Source of the DNA: Symbiodinium natans
Lineage: Eukaryota; Sar; Dinophyceae; Suessiales; Symbiodiniaceae
DNA: 64,000 nucleotides
NCBI GenBank assembly: GCA_905221605.1
Contig: CAJNDS010000891.1
Span: forward strand, 72,501-136,500
Reading direction: 5' to 3'
This document shows, one piece after another, positions 20,401-27,354 of the stretch. The position numbers and the translations under genes are program-made. The first letter of the stretch is position 1, and every line of letters begins with the position of its first letter. Under the pieces are notes generated by a model. The model did no database searches. It saw nothing but the letters and a program-made list of their open reading frames with translations, and was not told the origin of the DNA.

Positions 20401-23400
20401 ACACAGCACGACCGATTTGGTTGCGCTGAGAGTCATACCGTGGTCGTTAAAGGTTTGCACGACTTTTTGGATGCCGCAAATGGCACCCTGAAGGTCTTCA
20501 GCGCTTTTTAACGTCCATGCGGCTAAGGCGTCGTCGGCGTAAAAAGTGAACAGCTGCGTTACCCAGTCCCAGCCTAGGCGCTCCGCTAGTGTGTCAATGA
20601 TAGCAATTGTGTGTGCCACAAACAAATACGGCGCGACCGTACAGCCTTGTTTGATGCCCCGTGTGGTCGTGACGTGGTCCTCATGAACGCCAACTGAGCA
20701 GTGATACCTTGCCTCAAAATGGAACTGCATAAGTAGTTGCACCAGCGTTTCGGAGACCCCTAGTCGTCTCAGGCTAGTGGCAAGGGCAGTGCGAGGTACA
20801 TTGTCGAACGCCCCCTCAAGGTCAAGGGAGAAGCATATGCCTCCTGCGCATTTAACCTGGGTAGCTCCGGCATGAAGGTCATATATACTTTGTTTGCTCA
20901 GGGTCGCATACGCACGTGCCTCTCTCAGGTGGTTATGCACTCTCAGTAAGGCGTCTAGAACCCCTCTGCCGGCAGTATAAGCAAATTGCGGTCGAGTGAC
21001 CAGCGCTTCCTCAAGAAGTGGTCGGATGTGTTCTCTCAGCAGAGCACATACCGATTTCGAGAGAGGGTGGGAGAGTCCTATGGGACGAAGCCCGGACGGG
21101 CGGCTGGGGTCTTTCTGTGGTTTAGGCAACCATACGAGGTATGTGTCTTTCCACACGTGTGGGATGACGCAGAGGGACTCCTCCCCCCAGGATCGCATCA
21201 GGATGGGTTCCAGCGTTTTGGCTACCTGGTCACGGCACAATCTCCAAACTGCTGCCGGGGCCGACGACTTCGGCACCCCTTTGCGAAAAGGTAGTTTTCC
21301 TAGGGCCCAAACGAGGTCTTTGGCCTGAACAAGAATGGGTTCAGTGACTCGGTGATTGGGCAAATAGTCTTCTCCCTGACAAAACTTGTTTCTGCTGTGC
21401 TTAATGAGCTCAGCCAGTTGTTCTTTGGGAGTGAGGATTTCTCCCTTTTCGCTGCGGATGTGTGTGCGCGCGAAGGGTTTCCAGGGAGCTAATTTTCTAG
21501 CGCTCATCCACACTTTCCTTTGATCGCCCTTAGCGGCAGCTGCTTGTAGGTCCTCGGCGACAGCCTGCAGCTTTTCACGTTTAATTTTCTTAGCAGTTTG
21601 TTTCATCGCTTTAGAGGCTACGCGAAACTCAGTGTACTTTTTCCATTTCCGGAGAGTTTCGATTAAGCTGTTCGCTTTGGTGGATTTCCATTCCCTGTAC
21701 TTAGCCCACATCTCTTTCGCGGTGTGCTTAAACTGCGGATTTTGCGAAACGCGGTTGTCAACTGCAGGTTCTGGAGGGTAGACGGTTTGCATGTGTTCTT
21801 TCATGATCTCATCCACCTGCCGCGTGAAGCTGTGAAGATGCAAGTCAGGGTCCAGCTTCTGAATATCCGCATCGATGAGGTGCTTTAACTTCTTAGCCCG
21901 GTCATCTGCTTGTGCAATGGAGTCTTGGATGCATTGCCTCGACGCCATCGAAGGTTTGACTGGGTTCGGGAGGCGACATGGCGCGACTCTACGGATGTGA
22001 GCCTGCACCGGGATGTGGTGATTGGCCTTCCATTTTCCGAGGGCGACTTGATGCATGGGTCTGCTGTGTCTAGCAGTGCGAGTTGCGTGCTGGACCCTAC
22101 ACGCAACGAAATCCAATTGTGTTTTGGTGCCTTGGTGCACGCACGTATGTGCCGGAGTGCAGTTCCACGTATTGAGGAGAGTGAGGCCGAAGTCCTGGAG
22201 TATTCCGAGAAAGTCATCTTCGTCAGGCGATCCTTCTACTTTGGCAACCACGGCACTACCTATCAATCCCCTCGAGGTTTTGATGGAGCAGTTGAAGTCT
22301 CCCGCAATAATCAAGTCGTTCCTTTGTGGACTCTTCATGATGCTAGACCGTATCGCATCCCAGATTGAGGCCCGAGCTTTCAGGTTCTCGGCTTTGTCAA
22401 TGTTTGTCCTCCACACATGCTGGTAGACATTCAGAAGATCGGAGCCGTTCTGTTGGTGATGTAGTCGAACCGAGAGTACTCTGCCTTGCCTAATAACCCT
22501 GTAGCTAACATTATCTTGCTTGCAGATATTCTGATGGATCAGAGTGGCAACTCCTGAGCATTTGTCTTTGCCTGTAGCCCCTGAGGAGACGACGAACCAG
22601 GGGCCGGACGAGAAGGTGCGGCACCCCTCCTGTTTCCAGTGTGTTTCCTGCACGAACACAATGTCAAAGTCATCTGGTTTCTCACTTAACCATGACATGA
22701 GTTCTTGCCAGGCCGCCTGCGACCCCCCGCTCATGTTCCAGGTGAGACATCTAAGGTGAGATGCTTTGTCAGATTTGGGATGCTTTGTGGGTTTAGCCGG
22801 CCGGTCATTCGGCCCCAGCTGGTGTATGCCCCCTGTGGTTTTTGTCAGTGTTTCCCTAGTGTACCATGTGCCCTTATAGTGAGTGCCGCCTGTGGCATAG
22901 GCTCGTGCGCGAGCTCGTCGCAGCGATCTCTTGGCGATCCACCCGATGCTGTTGTGGTGATTACGTATTGCCTGGCCAGTGTCTTCGCCCATTCTATTGG
23001 ACTGTTGGGGCCGATGTTGTGTGGCTCCCACCACGGTACTGGAACCCGTGGTAACCCTCACGTCTGCTCGACCCCCATTTGCTGTCACGAAGCTTCCACA
23101 AAGGATAAGGATCCACATCCAGAAGAGACTTCGAAAGCTTGGGGCCCAGCCGCTGGACTTGGGACCAGCGCGGCTCGGTGATGTGCGTCTGGCGGGCCCA
23201 CCCATCTGTGTTGTAGATAGGTTAGTAGTGCACGTGGCATGTGTGCTGAGGATGTAGGGTCTCCTTCTGTAGCAACCTCTGATTCTCCTGGTGCAGAGCC
23301 ATTTAGTTAGTCTATCTCTTTGCAGCGAAAGAAGCCTGCCTGCATAACCTTGCCCACCGACCAAAAACACTCCCAGCAGAAGGATGTGTCCCCATCTTAA

Positions 23401-26400
23401 CCTAGCGTACTGACTCTCGGGACCTGGGACATCTCGTCGATCATAGTCCTGCAGCAGAGGCGAGGGGTTGGTGTGTATGCATTGGGTAGAGGAGACGGTG
23501 CAACGGGTGTGATGATGCAAAACAACCCCCGTGTATGCTCTCTGAGCTGCAGTGCGGTCGTGGTCACGGTCATTGGGGGCCGAAGATCGGCTTCCCCTGG
23601 AGGACCGGAAAGAGTGAGACCGAACGATGGCTTGCATGACGAGGTCAGCAGCCGGTGGCCCCTCTGAGCCAAAAACTTCTTCTCCCGATGCCAGGATCCT
23701 GACGGCCTTTATACAATGCGGGGCCAGCTTGCCATCGGCACCCCGGGTTAAATAGTAGCCGTTCATTGAACGGAACCAGACGGCCCCCGATTCTTTCGGG
23801 GAGATTATGATTGCGATGTCACAATGCGCGGGGTAATTCCGATATTCACTTTTGTCTACTGACACGCAATGAATGTGTGTCCGGGACTGGGAGAGGCCTC
23901 CCGTGATGATGCCCTTCGCCAAGATCGAGCCGTAGAAGTCCCAGTTGGTTGCGTGGAGGACGTGCTCCGGCAACTCGGCATCCCCAAGGGGCCGCATGAC
24001 CGCTTCATCACGTATTCCTTTCTTGGAGTGACCTTGAACCGCCCTGATGTAGAGATCGGCACCTCGCCATTCGAGCGCGAAGCGTTGCTTGTCGTTCCAG
24101 TAGACCACCGAGCGGATGTAGTTGAGGGTTGCCCCCTTCTCCTTCATGATGGAGGTACGTAAAAGGTCTGACACCTTGGTCCACCCTGCCTCGTCGAACG
24201 TCAAGCCGAAGTCTTCAGAGTCGTGCCTCAGAACAACTGACAGTCTTTTGGAGAGAGACTGATCCAGTTTCCAGTAGAGCTTCGTCGGCTCCCCAAGGGG
24301 GGCCGAATCGCGTGCTGGCATGGGCAGAGAGGTACCATCACTGCTGGCGTAGGTCGTCTCCGTGTAGATGTTATATCTCTCGACCCTGCGCGGGGAGTGG
24401 GGGATGCTGCCAGATTGATTTGGTGGCGTTTGCCCCGTTGGGTAGTCAACCTCCATCTCCACATAGGCATCAGACGAAGCCAGCTCGGCAGTCCTGGTTG
24501 CAGGAGCCGTGTTTCCCATGTGCTTGGAGGTCCTGTCCGGCATGTCATCATCTCTGCTGTCCTGGCTGGTTTGGTCCTGAATTGCCACACGGACAATTTG
24601 CTCATCATCCTTCAGCTGCTCGGTGGGGAAGTAGTAGTCGAATTTGATTGCCAGGTCTTGATGACTATCGAACCAATGGATTTGTTCATGCAGCGACATG
24701 GGGACTCCCTCAAACAGTGCGATGACGCTGTGCAGCATGCCGGCGAACTGGGTGAGGATGGGCTCGAAGTCCGCATCTTTGGACAGGCTCCATAACCAGC
24801 ATTCCACAGCTGTGCCGAAGGTGGAGTGGTTCGCGTAGTGGAGCTTGTCTCTGGAAATCAGGCACATGGCAAACGCAAGGTTCCAGTTGCCTGCGGCCGG
24901 GATGATCTTCAGGGACTCCGAGTGGTGGAAGTCGTCATGATGCTTGACGAAGTGCCCCATTTCGAAGAAAGTTTTGAACATGAGGGCGACCTTCTTTTTG
25001 CGCAGGACATTGATGTCATCTTCGATGATGGCCAGCAGGTTCCACTTCTCACGCACGGCTCTCAAGGATTGTGGAGGCACACTGTCTCGGGCAGGGGGGA
25101 CGAACTGCTTGAGGCCCTCGGAGACATGCTGGGCAGGGGCCGGGGGAACGGCTCCCTCAATGGTAGGCCTCCTTTGCTCGCTCGAGCTGCTAGCCTGCTG
25201 TCTCTTCTTTGGCGATGCCGGTGGGTCTGGCGGTTTCTGCCGGAACCACCATTCTCCCTGCCACCAGATCTTGAGGTAGCCCTCTTCGTCCTCCGTCGCA
25301 TGCACTTCGTGCCGGTCACTGGTGTCAAACTGGTAGTCCTCATCATCTTCGTCCTCCTCGTCGTAGTACCAGTCCTGATGTTGATCCCGGGGCCGAGCGT
25401 CGGCTCCCCGCGCATTCTGCCAGTGTGGCTGTCGGCTCTCGCGATCGGCCGCTTGTCGCCAGGGCTGCTGATTCATCTCCTGAGCACGGGGGGCCGCAGT
25501 GTCGGCTCTTTCCCTTTGATTGCCAGGGGCATTGCGGCGAGCACTGCGGGCAGCCAGTTCATTTCGGGTGCGCCTCCTAGTGCCGTCGGGCCTGACCCGA
25601 GCTCGGGGATATCGATGCCATTTTTGATCTGACATGCTATCGGCAAAGATACCACACATGTATATGCTGATGCAATCAGGCGTGGCGTGCATCATGTTCC
25701 TGCAGCCCGGCAACCACTCTACAACACGGATCTCCATTCTCGCACTTAGAAACCCCGAGGTCCTCCCACAGGTGCTTTGTGTAGGGCCGAATACGGCACC
25801 CGCGGCTCTTCGGTTTGGAGTGACCTGGGCATATAGTCCGGGTTTGGGGCGGGTATGACATCTGCGAGTGTCAGGCAATGGGAGTACAGTCGGGTGCAGG
25901 GCTATGCATCTTGCTACACCGAGTTTCCCACTTCGGGTACATTGCACCTGGGATGCGAGCATGTTGAGGATTTGATTGGGTAACAGGGCTGGCGTTCCGT
26001 GCCGAGCATAGCTAACTGCGACAGGGCACATATTCCACATGTGTCGACGGTGAGGCCCTCGAAGAGTCAAGGAAGGCCTTCGGTAGGTGCCTCTAACAAG
26101 CATCAGTTTCGGCCTGCAAGGTCTCACACTTAGCGAGAAGTTCAGCAGCCTTCTTTCGCCTCTTCCTAGGAGGTAGACTTCGAATGTCTCCGAGGAGTCT
26201 GGTGATAAGGCCCGCACATGAACCTGTGGAAATTGCGTATGCCACAGCATTGCTCGATATGCCCACCTTGCGACCCTTAGGTTGTGGTGGCGGCTCTGAG
26301 TCTGTCGAGAGTGAGTCGTCGGTGCCCGGTCCTTGTGCAGGGCTGGAGGATTGACCTGGGCCATCGGCTTCCCCCGGGCTGGGGCCGATTGTGGGACTGT

Positions 26401-26766
26401 CGGTCCTGTCCGCTGGGAGCATGTTTGTCTCATGTGCGGAGCTCTCTGATTCGCTCCAGTCCAGGAGCCCTTGCGCGCTCCTCGGCACTCCATGGATTCT
26501 GTCATTTGAAGAGGAACTAGCGAGCGGTGGTGGTGGGAGCTGCAATGAGGGGGGCAAAGATGGAAGCTTCTGTTGGTTTGGGGGGGGGGTGGGGGCTTGG
26601 GGTCCTCTCTTATTTCGTGCGCTGGCTTTGGAGCTGGCTCCCCTAGGGGCCGTTGACTGCACACAGTGGGATCTGGCCGACCAGTGCGCCTCATGGCACT
26701 GGTGTAGGCGGGGATGCATCTGCGGCAAAGGATGACTGTGAATATCAAGTGCAGAGCGAGATTCAT
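17434..26766 (-). CDS. Giant retrotransposon-like polyprotein: Tpt1 - endonuclease - RT - zinc fingers - USP
   Basis: A single open frame of 3110 codons. Domains in order by residue: 378-735 unrecognised charged/aromatic region; 835-1025 RNA 2'-phosphotransferase; 1338-1592 APE-like endonuclease; about 1804-2200 reverse transcriptase; 2336-2535 four zinc-finger-like motifs; 2850-3103 ubiquitin-specific protease. Endonuclease before RT with C-terminal zinc fingers is the layout of non-LTR (LINE) elements, which copy RNA into nicked chromosomal DNA in the nucleus. The Tpt1 and USP modules are additional. The frame staying open for 9.3 kb does not prove that all of it is translated. Residues 1-220 and about 2545-2850 look like shadows of better coding frames (26093-26728 and 18267-19124), and residues 221-377 and 1026-1337 are unclear. 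A plausible start for the main protein is Met378 (25635). The stop is at 17434. The catalytic motifs of the conserved modules are mostly intact, so the element may be young. A chimera of neighbouring genes cannot be excluded without a transcript. Confidence 0.85.
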   Translation of the reverse strand: MNLALHLIFTVILCRRCIPAYTSAMRRTGRPDPTVCSQRPLGEPAPKPAHEIREDPKPPPPPQTNRSFHLCPPHCSSHHHRSLVPLQMTESMECRGARKGSWTGANQRAPHMRQTCSQRTGPTVPQSAPARGKPMAQVNPPALHKDRAPTTHSRQTQSRHHNLRVARWAYRAMLWHTQFPQVHVRALSPDSSETFEVYLLGRGERRLLNFSLSVRPCRPKLMLVRGTYRRPSLTLRGPHRRHMWNMCPVAVSYARHGTPALLPNQILNMLASQVQCTRSGKLGVARCIALHPTVLPLPDTRRCHTRPKPGLYAQVTPNRRAAGAVFGPTQSTCGRTSGFLSARMEIRVVEWLPGCRNMMHATPDCISIYMCGIFADSMSDQKWHRYPRARVRPDGTRRRTRNELAARSARRNAPGNQRERADTAAPRAQEMNQQPWRQAADRESRQPHWQNARGADARPRDQHQDWYYDEEDEDDEDYQFDTSDRHEVHATEDEEGYLKIWWQGEWWFRQKPPDPPASPKKRQQASSSSEQRRPTIEGAVPPAPAQHVSEGLKQFVPPARDSVPPQSLRAVREKWNLLAIIEDDINVLRKKKVALMFKTFFEMGHFVKHHDDFHHSESLKIIPAAGNWNLAFAMCLISRDKLHYANHSTFGTAVECWLWSLSKDADFEPILTQFAGMLHSVIALFEGVPMSLHEQIHWFDSHQDLAIKFDYYFPTEQLKDDEQIVRVAIQDQTSQDSRDDDMPDRTSKHMGNTAPATRTAELASSDAYVEMEVDYPTGQTPPNQSGSIPHSPRRVERYNIYTETTYASSDGTSLPMPARDSAPLGEPTKLYWKLDQSLSKRLSVVLRHDSEDFGLTFDEAGWTKVSDLLRTSIMKEKGATLNYIRSVVYWNDKQRFALEWRGADLYIRAVQGHSKKGIRDEAVMRPLGDAELPEHVLHATNWDFYGSILAKGIITGGLSQSRTHIHCVSVDKSEYRNYPAHCDIAIIISPKESGAVWFRSMNGYYLTRGADGKLAPHCIKAVRILASGEEVFGSEGPPAADLVMQAIVRSHSFRSSRGSRSSAPNDRDHDRTAAQRAYTGVVLHHHTRCTVSSTQCIHTNPSPLLQDYDRRDVPGPESQYARLRWGHILLLGVFLVGGQGYAGRLLSLQRDRLTKWLCTRRIRGCYRRRPYILSTHATCTTNLSTTQMGGPARRTSPSRAGPKSSGWAPSFRSLFWMWILILCGSFVTANGGRADVRVTTGSSTVVGATQHRPQQSNRMGEDTGQAIRNHHNSIGWIAKRSLRRARARAYATGGTHYKGTWYTRETLTKTTGGIHQLGPNDRPAKPTKHPKSDKASHLRCLTWNMSGGSQAAWQELMSWLSEKPDDFDIVFVQETHWKQEGCRTFSSGPWFVVSSGATGKDKCSGVATLIHQNICKQDNVSYRVIRQGRVLSVRLHHQQNGSDLLNVYQHVWRTNIDKAENLKARASIWDAIRSSIMKSPQRNDLIIAGDFNCSIKTSRGLIGSAVVAKVEGSPDEDDFLGILQDFGLTLLNTWNCTPAHTCVHQGTKTQLDFVACRVQHATRTARHSRPMHQVALGKWKANHHIPVQAHIRRVAPCRLPNPVKPSMASRQCIQDSIAQADDRAKKLKHLIDADIQKLDPDLHLHSFTRQVDEIMKEHMQTVYPPEPAVDNRVSQNPQFKHTAKEMWAKYREWKSTKANSLIETLRKWKKYTEFRVASKAMKQTAKKIKREKLQAVAEDLQAAAAKGDQRKVWMSARKLAPWKPFARTHIRSEKGEILTPKEQLAELIKHSRNKFCQGEDYLPNHRVTEPILVQAKDLVWALGKLPFRKGVPKSSAPAAVWRLCRDQVAKTLEPILMRSWGEESLCVIPHVWKDTYLVWLPKPQKDPSRPSGLRPIGLSHPLSKSVCALLREHIRPLLEEALVTRPQFAYTAGRGVLDALLRVHNHLREARAYATLSKQSIYDLHAGATQVKCAGGICFSLDLEGAFDNVPRTALATSLRRLGVSETLVQLLMQFHFEARYHCSVGVHEDHVTTTRGIKQGCTVAPYLFVAHTIAIIDTLAERLGWDWVTQLFTFYADDALAAWTLKSAEDLQGAICGIQKVVQTFNDHGMTLSATKSVVLCHAKGADAIRILQKLKVFKDKLPHLAFMQHGEQILIPLRKTHQYLGTVISYRDAQEKTVQLRMRKARGQYSQLRKAINSRRVTHNRPRYQIWRAGVWSSAAHGLLAVGVRPTGRKHLRAMAARQMRAIAKKPAHLTLVTNEQIQKHLNAEDPLQALANQGQRMHDALETVAAECPSDIRALPQVRAQLALAINSLHSMNTGEQLPEDKESDPYTCPHCSQQFRTITSLRQHKAWKHPEDKPELLSFDPANHALKGLPQCAFCKFKYGAWIGLKAHIEKGYCPVLYPECSTQGAAVGPEADTSTNPKAPEEATANEPPPIAQKPVLDVARQQGWKSLLDADVVSSLKQHCCVCKRWIADPTALKRHIVRAHKDVWAVTANGKLEERCAQVKPRLLRNGTCPWCDRSSPSRHYFQCNVIFQCALIGLHCEHDDGSGERLRQPTTRASDEHERDLEAAEGNGPGDRERTEQATQSGPARTAGRPATNCRREPELGGDAPGKSVAAAGGRPEPSTPGHILHFPPPATRPRNHIAAAFQGGAGMATKTEERRERPPDENRCAGPPAERGRGKSTTDGGRSHGRGECDEASVARPAEALRVSGVELGHQKGGAVGDGQEPEGGRGDGAHQPGRRAVSSGSGHQVLRPKASQARAPGRRQSSVPHRSSHERPESRHPASETATVGQLRGLECGGGATAAAKPATPRTGNGTAKGPGKHLSAAGSVRPPAGVPSVSRLKLKNSGNTCYINSVITATLWQAQLRPGSRIPDAWQKALAKTHWDAAMFLRMYMLGWAQPNRQHDVSEFIQFIIPKLAWTDSLVHWEARVAVEEGCTTEIREPAAPLLLLAAPGGIQDGELDTLILSWHLQAQPHALCTAPTHIFLVLPRYTTTNGVTRKTRVPLTFNNRCVHLPIFRSESSIACDWLAYDLISIIVHLGESVLTGHYRTVGLIPGRTEAWYMDDGVASERLETLSPEIQSNCYVLGCIRRPPAGESGSA
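17458..18219 (-). other. C-terminal ubiquitin-specific protease (USP) domain
   Basis: Residues 2850-3103. The Cys box reads LKNSGNTCYINSV (Cys2860), close to the family pattern GLxNxGNTCYMNS. A QHDVSEFIQFI segment matches the Q-x-D-A-x-E-F block. The His box reads VHLGESVLTGHYRTV (His3057) followed by WYMDDGV (Asp3074/3075) and a terminal CYVLGCIRR strand, as in USPs (GHY...W...DD..V...AY.L.Y). At about 250 residues it is a short USP without the usual zinc-binding Cys pairs. The catalytic triad is present. The family cleaves ubiquitin from proteins. Here it may protect the element proteins from proteasomal turnover or cut the polyprotein, which is inference. Confidence 0.82.
18267..19124 (-). 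CDS. 285-codon ORF in a different frame inside the polyprotein region
   Basis: The first Met codon is at about 19118, with a GTG two codons earlier. An in-frame TAG lies just upstream (about 19135). Third positions are strongly G/C-rich (runs such as GTG GTG AGC GTC TTC GGC AAC), whereas the polyprotein frame here reads as Gly/Arg/Ala low complexity. I therefore think this frame is the one translated between the zinc fingers and the USP. It encodes a basic opening (NKRPKAARRGQRGGRR) and then a mostly helical protein (VVTLLANLSLQQEDALNRL, MRIVALGLLLKEVVARVQL). It ends at a TGA 50-80 bases before the USP Cys box. Relative to the polyprotein frame the shift is +1 on entry and -1 on exit. Options are a separate trans-spliced cistron, ribosomal frameshifting, or compensating indels. 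No family is recognised. Confidence 0.65.
   Translation of the reverse strand: MNMTTEVVSVFGNLLPGLATNMRETSKQPREMDRETENAPNKRPKAARRGQRGGRRQIADENLNSVVTLLANLSLQQEDALNRLRLDTSFTFHLQQQGPGTILLPLFKAGQEWQQKQKKGENVPPMRIVALGLLLKEVVARVQLMVGDPTAVENAMKHQWLDQQKRFVYQEWNSATKKVEPSATAKSLKVEEATELINQVAELCLPDLVTRFCAQRRPKQEPQEGDKAVFLIEVAMRDPRADILHQKLRQLANCAVWNVVGAQLQPPNQQRHGLAMALQKALENI
19162..19761 (-). other. Four zinc-finger-like motifs after the RT
   Basis: Motif 1 (residues 2336-2357) is C-x2-C-x12-H-x4-H (CPHC...HKAWKH). Motif 2 is C-x2-C-x12-H-x5-C (CAFC...HIEKGYC). Motif 3 is C-x2-C-x12-H-x4-H (CVCK...HIVRAH). Motif 4 (2520-2535) is C-x2-C-x7-H-x3-C (CPWC...HYFQC). C-terminal fingers in LINE ORF2 proteins help bind template RNA or target DNA. 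The number and spacing here resemble a small DNA-binding array. Confidence 0.85.
20167..21357 (-). other. Non-LTR reverse transcriptase domain
   Basis: Residues about 1804-2200. Motifs are LRPIGLSHPLSK (RT2-like), FSLDLEGAFDNVPR (motif A, Asp1982), TRGIKQGCTVAPYLF (motif B), FYADDA (motif C, Asp2078-Asp2079), a helix with MTLSATKSVVL (motif D region) and YLGTVIS (motif E region). The FYADD box and the upstream endonuclease place it with LINE-type and not LTR elements. A basic thumb-like region follows (LRMRKARGQYSQLRKAI). The catalytic Asp residues are intact. Confidence 0.97.
21991..22755 (-). other. APE-like (EEP superfamily) endonuclease domain
   Basis: Residues 1338-1592. Visible motifs in order are LTWNMSG (Asn1344), FVQETHW (Glu1374, metal ligand), IIAGDFNC (Asp1490 and Asn1492), TQLDFVA (Asp1552) and NHHIPVQ (His1584, matching the terminal catalytic His). 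In LINEs this enzyme nicks target DNA to provide the primer for reverse transcription. The usual SDH triad at the end reads NHH, so the Asp next to the catalytic His is replaced by His. All other key residues are present. Confidence 0.9.
22756..23691 (-). other. Linker between Tpt1 and endonuclease with two hydrophobic segments
   Basis: Residues about 1026-1337 lack a recognisable domain. Two strongly hydrophobic stretches occur (HILLLGVFLVGG and LFWMWILILCGSFV). In another minus-strand frame 23397-23672 is also open (91 codons). The segment may be an inter-cistron region merely open in this frame and not a translated linker. The second hydrophobic stretch would look like a signal peptide if translation restarted just upstream of it. 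Confidence 0.4.
23692..24264 (-). other. Tpt1/KptA-type RNA 2'-phosphotransferase domain
   Basis: Residues 835-1025, about 190 residues, which is the usual size for the family. Conserved landmarks are LSKRLSVVLRH (Arg847-His848), a GWTKVSDLL segment, RAVQGHS (Arg908-Ser914), VLHAT (His938), SRTHIH (Arg962) and NGYYLT near residue 1001. The Arg-His pair, the Arg of the QGHS box and the Arg of the RxHxH box match the known catalytic tetrad. Known family chemistry is transfer of an internal RNA 2'-phosphate to NAD+, yielding ADP-ribose cyclic phosphate, as the last step of tRNA splicing. Some homologues also ADP-ribosylate 5'-phosphate RNA or DNA ends. All key residues being present suggests an active enzyme. 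Its presence in a retroelement protein is the unexpected part. Confidence 0.85.
24562..25635 (-). other. Unrecognised N-terminal region of the polyprotein
   Basis: Starts at Met378 (MSDQKWHRYPRARVRPDG), giving a basic Arg-rich opening. A strongly acidic stretch follows (DEEDEDDEDYQFD, about residue 466), then an aromatic patch (IWWQGEWWFRQK, about 500), a low-complexity Ser/Pro linker, and a compact region from about residue 566 (REKWNLLAIIEDDINVLRKK) to about 735. The last part has alternating helix-like hydrophobic segments (MLHSVIALFEGVPMSLHEQ) and looks like a folded domain. I recognise no family. The basic/acidic composition would suit RNA or nucleoprotein binding, but that is a guess. 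Confidence 0.55.
26093..26728 (-). CDS. ORF1-like Ser/Pro-rich protein with a basic C-terminus
   Basis: This minus-strand frame differs from the polyprotein frame. The first ATG is at 26719. It reads as a low-complexity Pro/Ser-rich protein (LPSLPPSLQLPPPPLASSSS), then an acidic Ser/Pro part, then a globular-looking end (SSNAVAYAISTGSCAGLI), a basic cluster (LPPRKRRKKAAELLAKC) suitable as a nuclear signal, and a TAG stop at 26093. The polyprotein frame over the same bases is less protein-like. On the minus strand a run of 10 C (26580-26589) lies near the start. One base of length error there would join the polyprotein-frame start at 26766 (MNLALHLIFTVILC) to this frame. No family is recognised. 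A LINE ORF1 is a reasonable guess from position only. Confidence 0.5.
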   Translation of the reverse strand: MPQMHPRLHQCHEAHWSARSHCVQSTAPRGASSKASARNKRGPQAPTPPPNQQKLPSLPPSLQLPPPPLASSSSNDRIHGVPRSAQGLLDWSESESSAHETNMLPADRTDSPTIGPSPGEADGPGQSSSPAQGPGTDDSLSTDSEPPPQPKGRKVGISSNAVAYAISTGSCAGLITRLLGDIRSLPPRKRRKKAAELLAKCETLQAETDAC

Positions 26767-27147
26767 GGTTTGTCTGAGATCAGGCTGATAAGAGTCTTTG
26801 CAAGTTGTTGCTCAAGTGCTACACACAACAACGGGAACCTGACAGAAATGATGGCCACCAGCTGAAGTCCCTGTTCTCTCGGTAGAACCTCAAGGATCGC
26901 TGGCACAAGTTCGTCTGCAGTATCCTGATTCCACAGCTGCCCTGCGAGGTCCAAGGCACTGTCAATGTCAATAGTGTCTTGACTATTCAGCAAGCAGTCT
27001 GCAACCAGTTCCAGAGCCACAACGCGAATCTGAGTAACAGGCAGAATGGCTTCTAATGGTGAGACGAGTACAGAAATCGCCGAAGGGGCACTACGGTCTG
27101 CTAGAGGGGGCCCGCTATATGAAACGCTGAGAGCCGAGACGCTTCTC
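26763..27147 (-). CDS. Partial leucine-rich helical ORF, C-terminal piece
   Basis: The minus-strand frame is open from a TGA at about 27148-27150 down to the TGA at 26763-26765. It has no ATG; a GTG lies at 27020. The sequence is credible coding, with helical amphipathic segments such as LEAILPVTQIRVVALELV and LVPAILEVLPREQGLQLVA. Its stop overlaps the first ATG of the polyprotein frame as ATGA (26763-26766). It may be the last exon of a host gene disrupted by the element, or a 5' cistron of the element. A HEAT-like helical repeat is possible but not demonstrable. Confidence 0.45.
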
Positions 27148-27354
27148 TTTGGGTTTCAACAAGACTCATATGCTTTGACGCAAGCTTGCACGGCTTAAAA
27201 AAGCGGGGGGGTTGGGGGGGGCGCAGCCATTTGCAAACTCAATGCTTGCGCATACTACATATATACACTCCACGTATTTCTACCAGCTACAGCTACATCG
27301 CGGTAAAAAGAATCTTTGCGAGTGGGGAGAACAGGGAAATCAAAACGAAGTCGG
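27148..27354. other. Short spacer upstream of the retroelement
   Basis: Unique sequence with a small G-rich patch (27206-27222). No promoter motif can be recognised; dinoflagellate promoters usually lack a TATA box. Confidence 0.5.

Noticed and set aside
24826-25632. 268-codon plus-strand frame
   Set aside because: Antisense shadow of the N-terminal part of the retroelement polyprotein; Leu/Val-rich composition typical of antisense reading and no domain.
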